Assembly: GCF_003026215.1 (NCBI RefSeq)
Contig: NZ_PYOC01000001.1
Location: 434,001 to 498,000, forward strand
Length of the DNA stretch: 64,000 nucleotides
Source of the DNA: Photobacterium indicum
GTDB lineage: Bacteria > Pseudomonadota > Gammaproteobacteria > Enterobacterales > Vibrionaceae
Direction: 5' to 3'
A program made the position numbers and the translations under genes. The notes beneath the pieces are model-generated. The model had not been told where the DNA came from and did no database searches. It was given only the letters and a program-made list of their open reading frames with translations. This document shows positions 27,111 to 36,171 of the stretch, piece after piece (position 1 is the first letter of the stretch; each line of letters opens with the position of its first letter).

Positions 27111-28022
27111 TTAAGCACTGGTGACCAGCTTACGGGTTGCTTTAAATTTCCTTAACGGTACTTTAGTCAGTAAGATTCCGCTTAGTAAAGGCAATAACAT
27201 TAAGAGCGATTGTTCTGAAATAACAGTGTCAGATGTCGCAGCAGAAAGTGCTAAAGCAACCAACGGGAAAATGAGGAAACAGATTGATGCCGTAAAGGGT
27301 GTCGAAATCTGCCCAAGTTTAAAGTACGCCACAATACCGCCCACACTGGCGAAGATACCTAAATAGCCTACTGCCATTAGTGATGATGAAGAGAAAGCCT
27401 GTACGTCTATATTTTCAAATGCTGATGAGGTGATAAATAACAAGATAGCAGCCACGAAGCTGGGTAATGCGTTGTAGGTAATGACTTGAATATCTTTACA
27501 GTGCTTCTGCACCATCACATACATTACAGCGTGAATAGCAACTGCGAGTCCCAATGCCCCAGAGCCAATCAGTAAATTATCACCTCCGATCCCTAACTCG
27601 TTCGATAGAATAATGAAGAGGCTGATCACCGCAATAAAAAGTCCAATAAATTGATGAATGGCAAGACGCAAACCCAAAAATAGGGTTGATGTGATCATCA
27701 CTGCAATGGGCATGTTAGCGAAAATAATCGAGGCTAATCCTGATGAAATGTACATTTCACCCGCAATCATTAAGGTGAAAGGAATCGCGAAATAGAACAC
27801 AGCCACAATGGCGATCCATTTATTTTTACCTTTCGGAAAAAGCAGTGGTTGATTAAAGATCTTCGACAGCAAAACTAAAATGGGTGACGCAATCAGAAAG
27901 CGTAAACCCGTTGCAAAAATGGGTGGAATAGTATCGACAGCGATCTCCATAGCTAACCACGTGGTTCCCCAAATAAAGCATACAGAGCAAAATAATAGCA
28001 GTGGAAGGTGTTTCTTATTCAT
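27111..28022 (-). CDS. EamA/DMT family transporter
   Basis: 303 residues with ten hydrophobic helices in two EamA repeats. CFIWGTTWLAMEIAVDTIPPIFATGLRF is the typical first repeat start. Drug/metabolite transporters of this kind export amino acids or other small metabolites; substrate unknown. It is a single gene with the convergent terminator at 27059-27090 close to its 3' end. Confidence 0.85.
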   Translation of the reverse strand: MNKKHLPLLLFCSVCFIWGTTWLAMEIAVDTIPPIFATGLRFLIASPILVLLSKIFNQPLLFPKGKNKWIAIVAVFYFAIPFTLMIAGEMYISSGLASIIFANMPIAVMITSTLFLGLRLAIHQFIGLFIAVISLFIILSNELGIGGDNLLIGSGALGLAVAIHAVMYVMVQKHCKDIQVITYNALPSFVAAILLFITSSAFENIDVQAFSSSSLMAVGYLGIFASVGGIVAYFKLGQISTPFTASICFLIFPLVALALSAATSDTVISEQSLLMLLPLLSGILLTKVPLRKFKATRKLVTSA

Positions 28023-28400
28023 AGTTAATATCCGTTTTAATTCTCAGCTACGCTGACGTATAGCCTTGTTTTTATAGTGGTTTAATATTGTGGCTTGCAG
28101 TAAACATGTGGGTAATATACGTGCTTCACTGGGGAATAACTTACTAAGATGCAGGCTTATAAGAATGTATTTAGAAAAATATTCCACCTTTAAGTAAAAT
28201 ATAGAAATATTTTCTATATTTATGATAAATAGATAATATTATGCGTACGTGGCGTATTTTTAAAGTGAGTTTATTTCCTTCTGGTCATACAGATAGTTCT
28301 TTATTTGGCGCTGTTTTCTTGCAATCTCGTTATGGTTCGGCATGAGGTATATAGTTATTACTGATAGCAAAAAGGCTTCTGCATAACAGTGAGGTTAAAT
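28023..28400. other. Divergent intergenic region, EamA / acetyltransferase
   Basis: AT-rich region holding two divergent promoters. I see the GAGG ribosome site of the acetyltransferase at its right end and repeated ATATTTTCTATATTT-like tracts around 28195-28225, but no clear operator. Confidence 0.45.
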
Positions 28401-29294
28401 ATGGCTGACAACAACAACATTAATAGCAGATTCGTTAAGAACCAGTTCAATCATAATAAGTTCATTATTCGAACCATGACAGCAGATGACGTCGAGCTTG
28501 CGGTTAATTGGGCAGGAAAAGAAGGGTGGAATCCAGGGATAAATGATGCTTCGACCTTTTATCATGCTGATCCCAATGGTTTTTTTGTTGGTGAGCTTGA
28601 TGATCAAATCATCGCGGTAGGCAGTGCGGTTATTTATGATGATCAATTTGCTTTCTGTGGGTTATATATTGTCTCCCCAGAGTATCGCGGCAAGGGTTAT
28701 GGATTAGCGTTAACAAAACATCGCCTAGCATATTGTGGTGACCGCAATATCGGTATAGATGGTGTATTAGAAAACGTGAAGATTTATCAGCGCATAGGTT
28801 ATGTTCCCTTTTATGAAAATCGCCGTTATCAATTTACGGCATCGGCAAAATTATTTAATCCTATCTATACCAAACCTATTACGAATGATGATTTACAGCA
28901 GGTTTTCGTTTATGACCGTCAGTGCTTTCCTGCACCAAGAAACAACTTTTTAACGCATTGGATTACACAACCTCAGGCAAAATCATTGTTCTACACTGCA
29001 GATGGTAAAATTAAGGGATATGTTGTCAGGCGTTGTTGCCTTGAAGGGTACAAAATTGGTCCTTTATTTGCTGATAATGCCGAGATAGCCCAACAGTTAT
29101 TAAACGCGGTTCAGGTCGATATCGAAGGGGAAACAGTATTACTCGATGTACCTGAAATTAATCAAGAAGCGGTCAAAATAGCTGAGCAAGAAAAGATGAG
29201 TGTTGTATTCGCCACCATGAGAATGTATCAAAAAGGGTTACCCAATATTGATAATAATAAAATCTTTGGTATTACGACGTTTGAGTTGGGGTAG
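28401..29294 (+). CDS. Two-domain GNAT acetyltransferase (YitH-like)
   Basis: 297 residues from ATG 28401, with GAGG upstream; a GTG at 28389 is less likely. The N-terminal half is a GNAT domain with acetyl-CoA loop VSPEYRGKGYGLALTKHRL and the NIGIDGVLENVKIYQRIGY motif. The C-terminal half (from ~160) matches the second acetyltransferase-like domain found in YitH-type proteins (YDRQCFPAPRNNFLTHWITQP). Substrate unknown. Confidence 0.8.
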   Translation: MADNNNINSRFVKNQFNHNKFIIRTMTADDVELAVNWAGKEGWNPGINDASTFYHADPNGFFVGELDDQIIAVGSAVIYDDQFAFCGLYIVSPEYRGKGYGLALTKHRLAYCGDRNIGIDGVLENVKIYQRIGYVPFYENRRYQFTASAKLFNPIYTKPITNDDLQQVFVYDRQCFPAPRNNFLTHWITQPQAKSLFYTADGKIKGYVVRRCCLEGYKIGPLFADNAEIAQQLLNAVQVDIEGETVLLDVPEINQEAVKIAEQEKMSVVFATMRMYQKGLPNIDNNKIFGITTFELG

Positions 29295-29399
29295 CAATCT
29301 ATACCGTTTTGTTTAGACATTGAGATATGTGTTGTTATATGAATTTAATACACGCGATAGTCATGTAGCGGATGTGCTTATCCGCTCGTTTTTTGTGTT

Positions 29400-29618
29400 T
29401 TATTTATTGTTATTTGCCCACTGGAAAACCAAAGCAATAGGAAAAGGGGAAATTAGTACTAAGCCTAAACCAATCAAACTACTGATCACGACCATACCTG
29501 TTACATTCTGCCCAATATCTGTCATGAAAAGACTTATCGTGCCAGCAATAAATAGAACTAATCCAATGATGTGCAGTATTTTGAAAACTTTGATTATTGG
29601 GTGTTGTGCTTGAGTCAT
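29400..29618 (-). CDS. Small two-helix membrane protein
   Basis: 72 residues with two membrane helices (ILHIIGLVLFIAGTISLFM and VTGMVVISSLIGLGLVLI). ATG 29618 follows AAAAGG at about 10 bases. The amphipathic start and clean helices make it more credible than the overlapping plus-strand frame. Function unknown. Confidence 0.5.
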   Translation of the reverse strand: MTQAQHPIIKVFKILHIIGLVLFIAGTISLFMTDIGQNVTGMVVISSLIGLGLVLISPFPIALVFQWANNNK

Positions 29619-30192
29619 GGGTTTTAGCCTTTTAAAATATCAGCGTGAAATATGCAATCAGTAAAAAATAAAGTGCAAGCTATTATGACTTCATTCTACA
29701 ATGGAAGGAGTGAAAATGCCTCAAATAGACAAATTATCCATCATACATTCCCGCGTAATTTCTTCACATTTCCCACTGTTTTTATTCAATATTCATGATT
29801 GTCTCTTTAAACATTATTGAATTTTTCTTGTTGGTTTACTCGCGTAATCTACTTCTATAGATAGTAACAATAGTAAGGCTCAGCATGTCGTTTAAAGTGA
29901 CGTATATTATTTGGTTTTCAATGGCAACGGTATTATGGATTGGTTTTCCATTTCTGATTTTAGCGTAAGCTTTAGTATTGATGACATAGTTTATGTTTGC
30001 GCGTTGATAGCAACTAGCTATCAACTGTGCTTACTGAAGTAAATGTTAATTATGTAAAGCTAGATATTACTGGCACTATCAATACAAATCATCACGGCAT
30101 CGTGCCGCCAATGCTCGCATTCACAATCAATAATCTTCCAATCTATATCTGTACCTAAGCTACCCATAATGTATCTGTGAATATGAGTCCCC
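29619..30192. other. Long non-coding stretch
   Basis: AT-rich, without a credible gene. A minus-strand frame at 29836-30024 has no ribosome site or recognisable product. The right end merges into the PhoB-like promoter region of the ABC operon. Confidence 0.5.
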
Positions 30193-30252
30193 GTCATCTA
30201 AACGTCATATTTTCTTTTCATAACTGTCATCAGTGTGAATCAGCACTGTCAT
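30193..30252 (+). promoter_or_regulatory. PhoB box array upstream of ABC transporter operon
   Basis: GTCAT occurs at 30193, 30204, 30226 and 30248, that is at spacings of 11, 22 and 22 bases. The contexts are CGTCATC, CGTCATA, CTGTCATC and CTGTCATA. PhoB boxes consist of CTGTCAT repeats every 11 bases, so this array spans at least six repeat periods with weaker members at 30215 and 30237. It ends about 58 bases before the first gene. It predicts induction under phosphate starvation. Confidence 0.75.
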
Positions 30253-30309
30253 AAATGCCCTCTAATATCCACCTCAACAAAACTGACCTAGTCCAGAGGA
30301 TGGAAACCA

Positions 30310-31359
30310 ATGAAACAACTTATTGCTGGCCTTACTTTTGCTGCTCTTACAGTAAGCACGGCTGCACAAGCTCAACCCAATGTTGAACAATTAATTAAAG
30401 CGGCTCAAAAAGAAGGGCAAGTTTATAGTGTCGGTATGCCTGATGGCTGGGCAAACTGGAAAGATACTTGGGCTGATATGGCATCAACCTATGGTTTGAA
30501 ACACCAAGATACAGACATGAGCTCGGCACAAGAAATTGCGAAGTTCGCTGCTGAGAGAAAAAATGCGACCGCAGATATTGGCGATGTGGGCTTTGCCTTC
30601 GGTCGAGTAGCTGTGAAGAAAGGGGTAACTCAACCTTATAAACCGACTACTTGGGCAGACATTCCAGATTGGGCGAAAGATAAAGATGGCCATTGGATGC
30701 TTGCATATACAGGCACAATCGCTTTCATTATCAATAATAACCTCGTTAAAGATGCCCCTAAAAGCTGGGATGATTTAGTGAAAGGGCAATATCGCGTCAC
30801 CGTGGGTGACGTAGGTGTTGCAGCGCAAGCAAACAATGCAGTATTAGCGGCAGCCTTTGCGAAAGGTGGTAATGAGCAAGACATTAAACCCGCACTACAG
30901 CTATTTGGTGAGCTGGCAAAGCAAGGCCGTTTATCACTGAATGACCCAAGTATCGCTAACCTTGAAAAAGGTGAAGTTGAAGTGGGTATAATGTGGGATT
31001 TCAATGCCTTGAACTACCGTGACCAAATCGACCGTTCTCGCTTTACGGTTGTTATTCCTTCTGATGGCTCCGTTATCTCGGGCTACACCACGATCATCAA
31101 TAAGTTTGCGAAAAACCCTAATGCTGCCAAGTTGGCACGTGAATATATTCTGAGTGATGAAGGACAGATTAACTTAGCACGTGGCTATGCGCGTCCTATC
31201 CGTTCATCAATCACTTTGCCTGATGATGTGAAAGCCAAGTTATTGCCTAACGAACAATATGCTAATGCAAAGCCAATTTCAGACTTTGAGCGTTGGGAAA
31301 AAACAGCCCGCAAATTGCCGCGCCAATGGCAAGAAAACGTTCTAATTCACATGCAGTAA
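30310..31359 (+). CDS. ABC transporter substrate-binding protein (phosphonate/iron-like class)
   Basis: 349 residues with a Sec signal peptide cleaved after AQA (about residue 21). It is a periplasmic-binding fold of the Fe3+/2-aminoethylphosphonate class: LIKAAQKEGQVYSVGMPDGWANWKDTW near the start and GIMWDFNALNYRDQI in the hinge. It delivers substrate to the permeases encoded downstream. With a PhoB box upstream and a phosphatase-fold enzyme in the operon, a phosphonate or phosphodiester is more likely than iron. Confidence 0.8.
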   Translation: MKQLIAGLTFAALTVSTAAQAQPNVEQLIKAAQKEGQVYSVGMPDGWANWKDTWADMASTYGLKHQDTDMSSAQEIAKFAAERKNATADIGDVGFAFGRVAVKKGVTQPYKPTTWADIPDWAKDKDGHWMLAYTGTIAFIINNNLVKDAPKSWDDLVKGQYRVTVGDVGVAAQANNAVLAAAFAKGGNEQDIKPALQLFGELAKQGRLSLNDPSIANLEKGEVEVGIMWDFNALNYRDQIDRSRFTVVIPSDGSVISGYTTIINKFAKNPNAAKLAREYILSDEGQINLARGYARPIRSSITLPDDVKAKLLPNEQYANAKPISDFERWEKTARKLPRQWQENVLIHMQ

Positions 31360-31368
31360 GAGGTTGAT

Positions 31369-32199
31369 ATGCGCAATAAGGTGATTCTTGTTGTGCTTGA
31401 TGGACTGAACTATCAGGTAGCTCATGATTGCATGGGCTACCTAAACGGTTTAATCGAAACCCATCAAGCCACGTTGTATAAAGTACAGGCACAGCTACCA
31501 TCTATGTCACGCCCGTTATATGAGTGTATTTTAACGGGTAAGCGTCCTGTTGAAAGCGGTATTGTGAATAACGAAGTCGTGCGTTTATCTCATCATAGTA
31601 GTGTATTTAGCTTAGCGAAAGACGCTGGATTAATTACAGCGGCAGCGGCTTATCACTGGATGAGTGAACTGTATAACCGAGCACCGTATGATGCTATTCG
31701 TGACCGCGTAACAAATGATGAAACGTTTAATATTCAGCATGGCTGTTTTTACCATTCAGATCATTACCCCGACGAGCATTTGTTTTTGGACGCCGAGTAT
31801 TTGCGCCGTCAGTACAATCCTAATTTTCTCTTGATTCATCCGATGAACATTGATGATACCGGGCATAAGTTTGGTTTGGATTCATCGCAATATCGTAATT
31901 CAGCGCGTTATGCAGACATTTATTTGTCGCGTTTTGTTCCGCAATGGATAGATCAAGGTTATCAAATTATTGTAACCAGCGATCATGGTATGAATAACGA
32001 CCGTAGCCATGGTGGTGTATTAGCAGAAGAGCGTGAAGTACCGATGTTTGTAATAGGAAGCCAGTTTGCACACCGTAATGTTGTCGAAAATATTGAGCCT
32101 CCGAAACAGACTGAAATTTGTGGTTTAGTGTGTGATTTATTGGGTATAGAACATCACGATAAAGCCAGCTGTAAGATGTTATTAGCAGGGTCAAAATGA
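31369..32199 (+). CDS. Alkaline-phosphatase-superfamily hydrolase, cytosolic
   Basis: 276 residues, no signal peptide. Metal and catalytic residues of the superfamily are visible: Asp11 (VVLDGLN), probable nucleophile Ser47 in PSMSRPLYECILTG, Asp and His in NIDDTGHKFG, the TSDHGM pair, and a late His in DRSHGG. The layout resembles phosphonoacetate hydrolase and nucleotide pyrophosphatase/phosphodiesterases, although those usually use Thr. It probably splits the imported phosphorus compound inside the cell. It starts 9 bases after the binding-protein gene and overlaps the first permease by 4 bases. Confidence 0.78.
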   Translation: MRNKVILVVLDGLNYQVAHDCMGYLNGLIETHQATLYKVQAQLPSMSRPLYECILTGKRPVESGIVNNEVVRLSHHSSVFSLAKDAGLITAAAAYHWMSELYNRAPYDAIRDRVTNDETFNIQHGCFYHSDHYPDEHLFLDAEYLRRQYNPNFLLIHPMNIDDTGHKFGLDSSQYRNSARYADIYLSRFVPQWIDQGYQIIVTSDHGMNNDRSHGGVLAEEREVPMFVIGSQFAHRNVVENIEPPKQTEICGLVCDLLGIEHHDKASCKMLLAGSK

Positions 32200-33143
32200 G
32201 TGAATTAATCTCAACGGCTTCTTCTGCCAAGAAGCCAAGCAATGGTGCAACCGTTAGTACTGTTCAGGTGGCATCACGCTTTAAGCCACTGTTTAAACCG
32301 CGGTATAAATCGCACTATAAGCACTGGCGTCCGGCGTTATTATTGCTGCCATTCAGTGTGGTATTTTTCTTCTTCCAACTTGCGCCAATGATATGGGTAT
32401 TCGTTAACAGTTTTATTTACGATGAATCGTGGTCGGTTGAACACTACCATGAAATTTTTGAGTCTGATTTTTTATTGCAGTCTTTTGGTAACAGCATGTC
32501 GATTGCGATGTGGTCGAGCGTGGTGGGCCTAGCCATTGCGACGATTGGTGTTGCATCGTTACGACGGGTGGATTGTAAAATACGAGATTGGGTAGTGGCC
32601 TTTACGAATATGGCGAGCAACTTCAGCGGGGTGCCGCTGGCATTTGCTTTCGTGATTATTCTTGGTTTTAACGGCGCCATTACCTTGCTGTTAAAGCAAT
32701 GGGGTTGGATTGACGATTTCAATTTGTACTCTAAAACGGGCTTAACGTTTATTTATATTTATTTCCAAATTCCTCTAGCCATGCTGTTGCTGTACCCCGC
32801 CTTTGATGCCCTGCGTAATGATTGGGAAGAAGCGGCGGCGTTATTGGGCGCGAATAAATGGCGCTATTGGTTACACATCGCTTTACCTGTGTTATCGCCA
32901 GCATTACTGGGTACGTTGATTATTCTAATTGCTAACGCGATGGGGGCGTATGCCAGCGCTTATGCGTTAACAACGGGTAATTACAACTTAGTGACAATTC
33001 GTATCGCGAGTTTAGTATCGGGTGATTTGTTCCTTGAACCTAACTTAGCCGCGGCATTATCGGTGTTACTGATGATCATTCTGGGCTTCGTAACAGCGAT
33101 AAATCAATGGTTGCTGAAAAGGAGCTACCATGCAAAACGTTAA
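32196..33143 (+). CDS. ABC transporter permease
   Basis: 315 residues with a long polar N-terminus and six hydrophobic helices. The EAA loop is EEAAALLGANKWRYWLHIALPVLSPALLG. It starts inside the ATGA overlap with the hydrolase gene and overlaps the next permease by 14 bases, so translation is coupled. First of two membrane subunits of the importer. Confidence 0.87.
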   Translation: MSELISTASSAKKPSNGATVSTVQVASRFKPLFKPRYKSHYKHWRPALLLLPFSVVFFFFQLAPMIWVFVNSFIYDESWSVEHYHEIFESDFLLQSFGNSMSIAMWSSVVGLAIATIGVASLRRVDCKIRDWVVAFTNMASNFSGVPLAFAFVIILGFNGAITLLLKQWGWIDDFNLYSKTGLTFIYIYFQIPLAMLLLYPAFDALRNDWEEAAALLGANKWRYWLHIALPVLSPALLGTLIILIANAMGAYASAYALTTGNYNLVTIRIASLVSGDLFLEPNLAAALSVLLMIILGFVTAINQWLLKRSYHAKR

Positions 33144-33921
33144 TTTAAAAATGAGTGCGACGACCTATCATAAAACAGTGGTATATGGCTTAGTTTCGCT
33201 ACTTGCCATTCCTGTTATTGCGACGTTAGTGTATTCACTAGCCCAACGATGGGGTGCAACCATTACTCCTGATGGCTTTACGTTTGATTGGTATCTACAA
33301 CTGTGGCAAGACCCTCGATTTCTAGCAGCGTTTGGTCGCTCATTATTGCTCTGCTTTATTTCGTTAGCGGTGAGTTGCGCATTAATTATTCCGACTATTT
33401 TTGTGGTGTTTTATTATTTCCCACGATTAGATAGTTGGATGAATTTACTGATATTACTGCCATTTGCCGTACCACCGGTTGTATCTTCGGTGGGGTTATT
33501 ACAGCTCTATGCTGATGGTCCAATTCCGATCGTGGGTACACCATGGGTGTTAATTGGTACGTATTTCACCATTGCATTACCGTTTATGTATCGCGCCCTA
33601 GCAAACAGCCTGCAAGGGATCAATTTGCGTGATTTGATGGATGCAGCTCATTTACTGGGGGCAAGCACACCCCGTGCCTTTGTCTCGATTGTATTGCCCA
33701 ATATTCGTAAAGGGTTGTTAGCGTCGTTGTTTTTATCGTTCTCTTTTCTACTTGGGGAATTTGTTTTCGCCAATATATTGGTCGGAACGCGCTTTGAAAC
33801 CTTACAGGTTTATCTCTACAACATGCGCCAAACCAGTGGTCACTTTACCTCTGCGTTGGTGATGTCTTATTTCTTTTTCACGTTATTTCTAACGTGGTTA
33901 GCAACGCGCTTTAGCCGTTAG
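33130..33921 (+). CDS. ABC transporter permease
   Basis: 263 residues, six helices, EAA loop DAAHLLGASTPRAFVSIVLPNIRKGLL. AAGGAG precedes ATG 33130. It forms the channel together with the upstream permease. Sequence resembles the second permease of spermidine/phosphonate-type importers. Confidence 0.87.
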   Translation: MQNVNLKMSATTYHKTVVYGLVSLLAIPVIATLVYSLAQRWGATITPDGFTFDWYLQLWQDPRFLAAFGRSLLLCFISLAVSCALIIPTIFVVFYYFPRLDSWMNLLILLPFAVPPVVSSVGLLQLYADGPIPIVGTPWVLIGTYFTIALPFMYRALANSLQGINLRDLMDAAHLLGASTPRAFVSIVLPNIRKGLLASLFLSFSFLLGEFVFANILVGTRFETLQVYLYNMRQTSGHFTSALVMSYFFFTLFLTWLATRFSR

Positions 33922-33941
33922 AACACAGGGAAAATTGAACC

Positions 33942-34991
33942 ATGAATTACGTTGAAGTTTCAAATTTAAGTAAACGCTTTGGTCAAAATACTGTGTTTGA
34001 AGGTATTAACTTGACGATTAAACAGGGTGAGTTTGTTACTTTGCTTGGCCCGAGTGGTTGCGGTAAATCGACACTATTACGTTGTATTGCTGGCCTGAAT
34101 GATGTTGATAACGGTAATATCATTGTTAAAGGTGAAGATATTACCCATGCAGCGCCGCAAACGCGTGGCATTGGTATGGTGTTTCAGAGCTATGCGTTAT
34201 TTCCCAATATGACCGTATGGGACAATATTGCATTTGGCTTGAAAATGCAGAAAGTGTCAGCGGCTGATTTAAAACAGCAAGTAGACAAAGTGATTGAGTT
34301 GGTTGAGCTAAATGGGCGTGAGCAATATTATCCTCATCAATTGTCTGGTGGGCAACGCCAGCGTGTTGCTTTAGCGCGCGCATTGGTGGTTAAACCCAGA
34401 ATTCTACTATTGGATGAGCCTTTATCAGCATTGGATGCACGTATTCGTAAGCACTTACGTGAGCAAATCCGAACCATTCAAAAAGAGATGAACCTAACCA
34501 CTATTTTTGTTACCCACGATCAAGAAGAAGCCTTAACGATGTCAGATCGTATCTTCTTGATGAATAAAGGTGAGATTGTACAAAGCGGCACAGCGGAAGA
34601 AATATATACCCAGCCCGCGAGTGAATTTGTAGCCAGTTTTATGGGAAATTACAATTTACTGGGTGCAAAACAAGTGCACGATATTTTCGGTATGTCGATT
34701 AATGGAAAACTCGCAATTAGACCAGAATCTATCTATGTACGTGAAGCGGGTCGTCAGTATGGTGAGCATATTTCAGCCCCGGTATTAGCGAATGTGGTTA
34801 GCCATCAATTATTAGGCAATGTGATTCGTTATCAGGTTGTGCTTTCTCAAGATGAAACACAACAACCAAACGTTGCACCAACGCCAAGCATTATTGTTGA
34901 TATGCTGAACCGTTCATCAGAGCGTTTATTCGAACAAGGCACCAAACTTGAGTTGATGTTTAATAAAAACGAGATGCAAGAAGTGGCGTAA
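33942..34991 (+). CDS. ABC transporter ATP-binding protein
   Basis: 349 residues. Walker A GPSGCGKST (36-44), signature LSGGQRQR, Walker B LLLDEPLSALD and the H-loop VTHDQEEA are intact. The C-terminal ~110 residues form a TOBE-like regulatory domain, as in spermidine/iron/phosphonate importers. Energises the importer encoded by the preceding genes; last gene before a terminator. Confidence 0.9.
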   Translation: MNYVEVSNLSKRFGQNTVFEGINLTIKQGEFVTLLGPSGCGKSTLLRCIAGLNDVDNGNIIVKGEDITHAAPQTRGIGMVFQSYALFPNMTVWDNIAFGLKMQKVSAADLKQQVDKVIELVELNGREQYYPHQLSGGQRQRVALARALVVKPRILLLDEPLSALDARIRKHLREQIRTIQKEMNLTTIFVTHDQEEALTMSDRIFLMNKGEIVQSGTAEEIYTQPASEFVASFMGNYNLLGAKQVHDIFGMSINGKLAIRPESIYVREAGRQYGEHISAPVLANVVSHQLLGNVIRYQVVLSQDETQQPNVAPTPSIIVDMLNRSSERLFEQGTKLELMFNKNEMQEVA

Positions 34992-35059
34992 TTAGCGTGG
35001 GTGCCTCTGCTTTAATCATGCTGTCTTAATGTGAGATTTTACAGTTCTGTTTAGTATTG

Positions 35060-35087
35060 AAAACGCCAACGTAATTGTTGGCGTTTT
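35060..35087. terminator. Bidirectional terminator
   Basis: AAAACGCCAAC (35060-35070) pairs perfectly with GTTGGCGTTTT (35077-35087). A/T ends on both sides let it stop the ABC operon and the convergent membrane-protein operon. Confidence 0.85.
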
Positions 35088-35145
35088 CACATCATCTGTT
35101 TGAAAAATAGAGATAATTAGTGGGGTTGGCATTCTTCTTTACTGA

Positions 35146-36141
35146 TCAAGCTGGTTTTTGTCTCCCAGCTTCGAGAAACAAAATAAAGAGGATCGTTATA
35201 ATCGGCATGTGACCGACAAGCTCTTCTAATCCCGAAAGTAAAAAGGTTGTCATAAATATAGCCAGCAACAGACCGTATATGATCCGGTTGGCAAGGTTGA
35301 CTATAAGTATTAGTCCAAGAATGACTTCGCTGATACCGACAAAAACAACAAAATGCAGATTACTAATTTGTGGGAGGCTAAGCAGCGGGAAGAAATTGTA
35401 ATAGTCGTTTTGGTTGATGAAAGCCAATGCCATACCTGGAAGCATTAACTTATTGTGGATACCTAATTCTAGTAATTGGAGCCCTAGCCCTATACGGACT
35501 AGATGGACTGCGATTCTGCGCCATTGTTCTTTGTCTTGATTCCAATACTTGCATAGGCGGTAGTCATTATTGTTTAAGCTGGGGCCAATGAAGATAAGCG
35601 ACAGACCAACAAATAAGAATTCAAAGAGGTAATCAAACGCGATAAAAAAAGGAAAGAAAATGAATAGAGCGAGTGATGTTAGTGCAATCGCGACGCCTGT
35701 TAGGCTGACCGATACAGCCATTAGCACGATTGCCGACGCCTGAATGATAACGCCATACAACGCAAGTTGAGGTGATAAGTAGAGGTTTGGAGCAAGAAAC
35801 TCCCCCAGTAACAGGTTAACTGCAAGATAACAATTAATGACGAGTACCAAGAAGTACCATATCCAAGGGTGTGGTGTGACAATAGGTTGAGTTAGCCCTG
35901 CTTTTAGTTTGTTAGGCAGTATGGGAGCGTATGTGATCATCGTTGCAAACAAAAAAAGGCTGAGTGTTGTGATAACAATAGCAAAAGAGATGGTATCGAA
36001 AGGGAGGCTTGTCTCTGGATTGGTGCCATCTGCAATAAACCACCTTACGTGAGCATGGCTAAATTGACTAAAACAAAGCGCAGGAAAAGAAGCTACGATG
36101 CAGAGCCATTGTTTAGCGCGTATTCGTTGTATTCTGTTCAT
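35146..36141 (-). CDS. Polytopic membrane protein, role unknown
   Basis: 331 residues from ATG 36141 (GGAAG 8 bases upstream); a TTG at 36156 is an alternative. A signal-like N-terminus ending SHA is followed by a HVRWFIADG segment and about nine hydrophobic helices; the last third (LQLLELGIHNKLMLPGMAL onward) recalls DoxX-like membrane proteins. Last gene of a three-gene operon with a di-haem peroxidase and a YtkA-like protein. It may take part in electron transfer or metal/oxidant handling, but this is only context. Confidence 0.6.
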   Translation of the reverse strand: MNRIQRIRAKQWLCIVASFPALCFSQFSHAHVRWFIADGTNPETSLPFDTISFAIVITTLSLFLFATMITYAPILPNKLKAGLTQPIVTPHPWIWYFLVLVINCYLAVNLLLGEFLAPNLYLSPQLALYGVIIQASAIVLMAVSVSLTGVAIALTSLALFIFFPFFIAFDYLFEFLFVGLSLIFIGPSLNNNDYRLCKYWNQDKEQWRRIAVHLVRIGLGLQLLELGIHNKLMLPGMALAFINQNDYYNFFPLLSLPQISNLHFVVFVGISEVILGLILIVNLANRIIYGLLLAIFMTTFLLSGLEELVGHMPIITILFILFLEAGRQKPA

Positions 36142-36171
36142 TATCTGTTCTTCCAAAGGGCTAACCTGTGA

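Noticed and set aside
29320..29613. 97-codon plus-strand frame opposite the small membrane protein gene
   Set aside because: The minus-strand frame has cleaner membrane helices and a ribosome site; both cannot be real.
29836..30024. 62-codon minus-strand open frame in the long gap before the ABC operon
   Set aside because: No ribosome site, no recognisable product; overlaps a region better read as control DNA.
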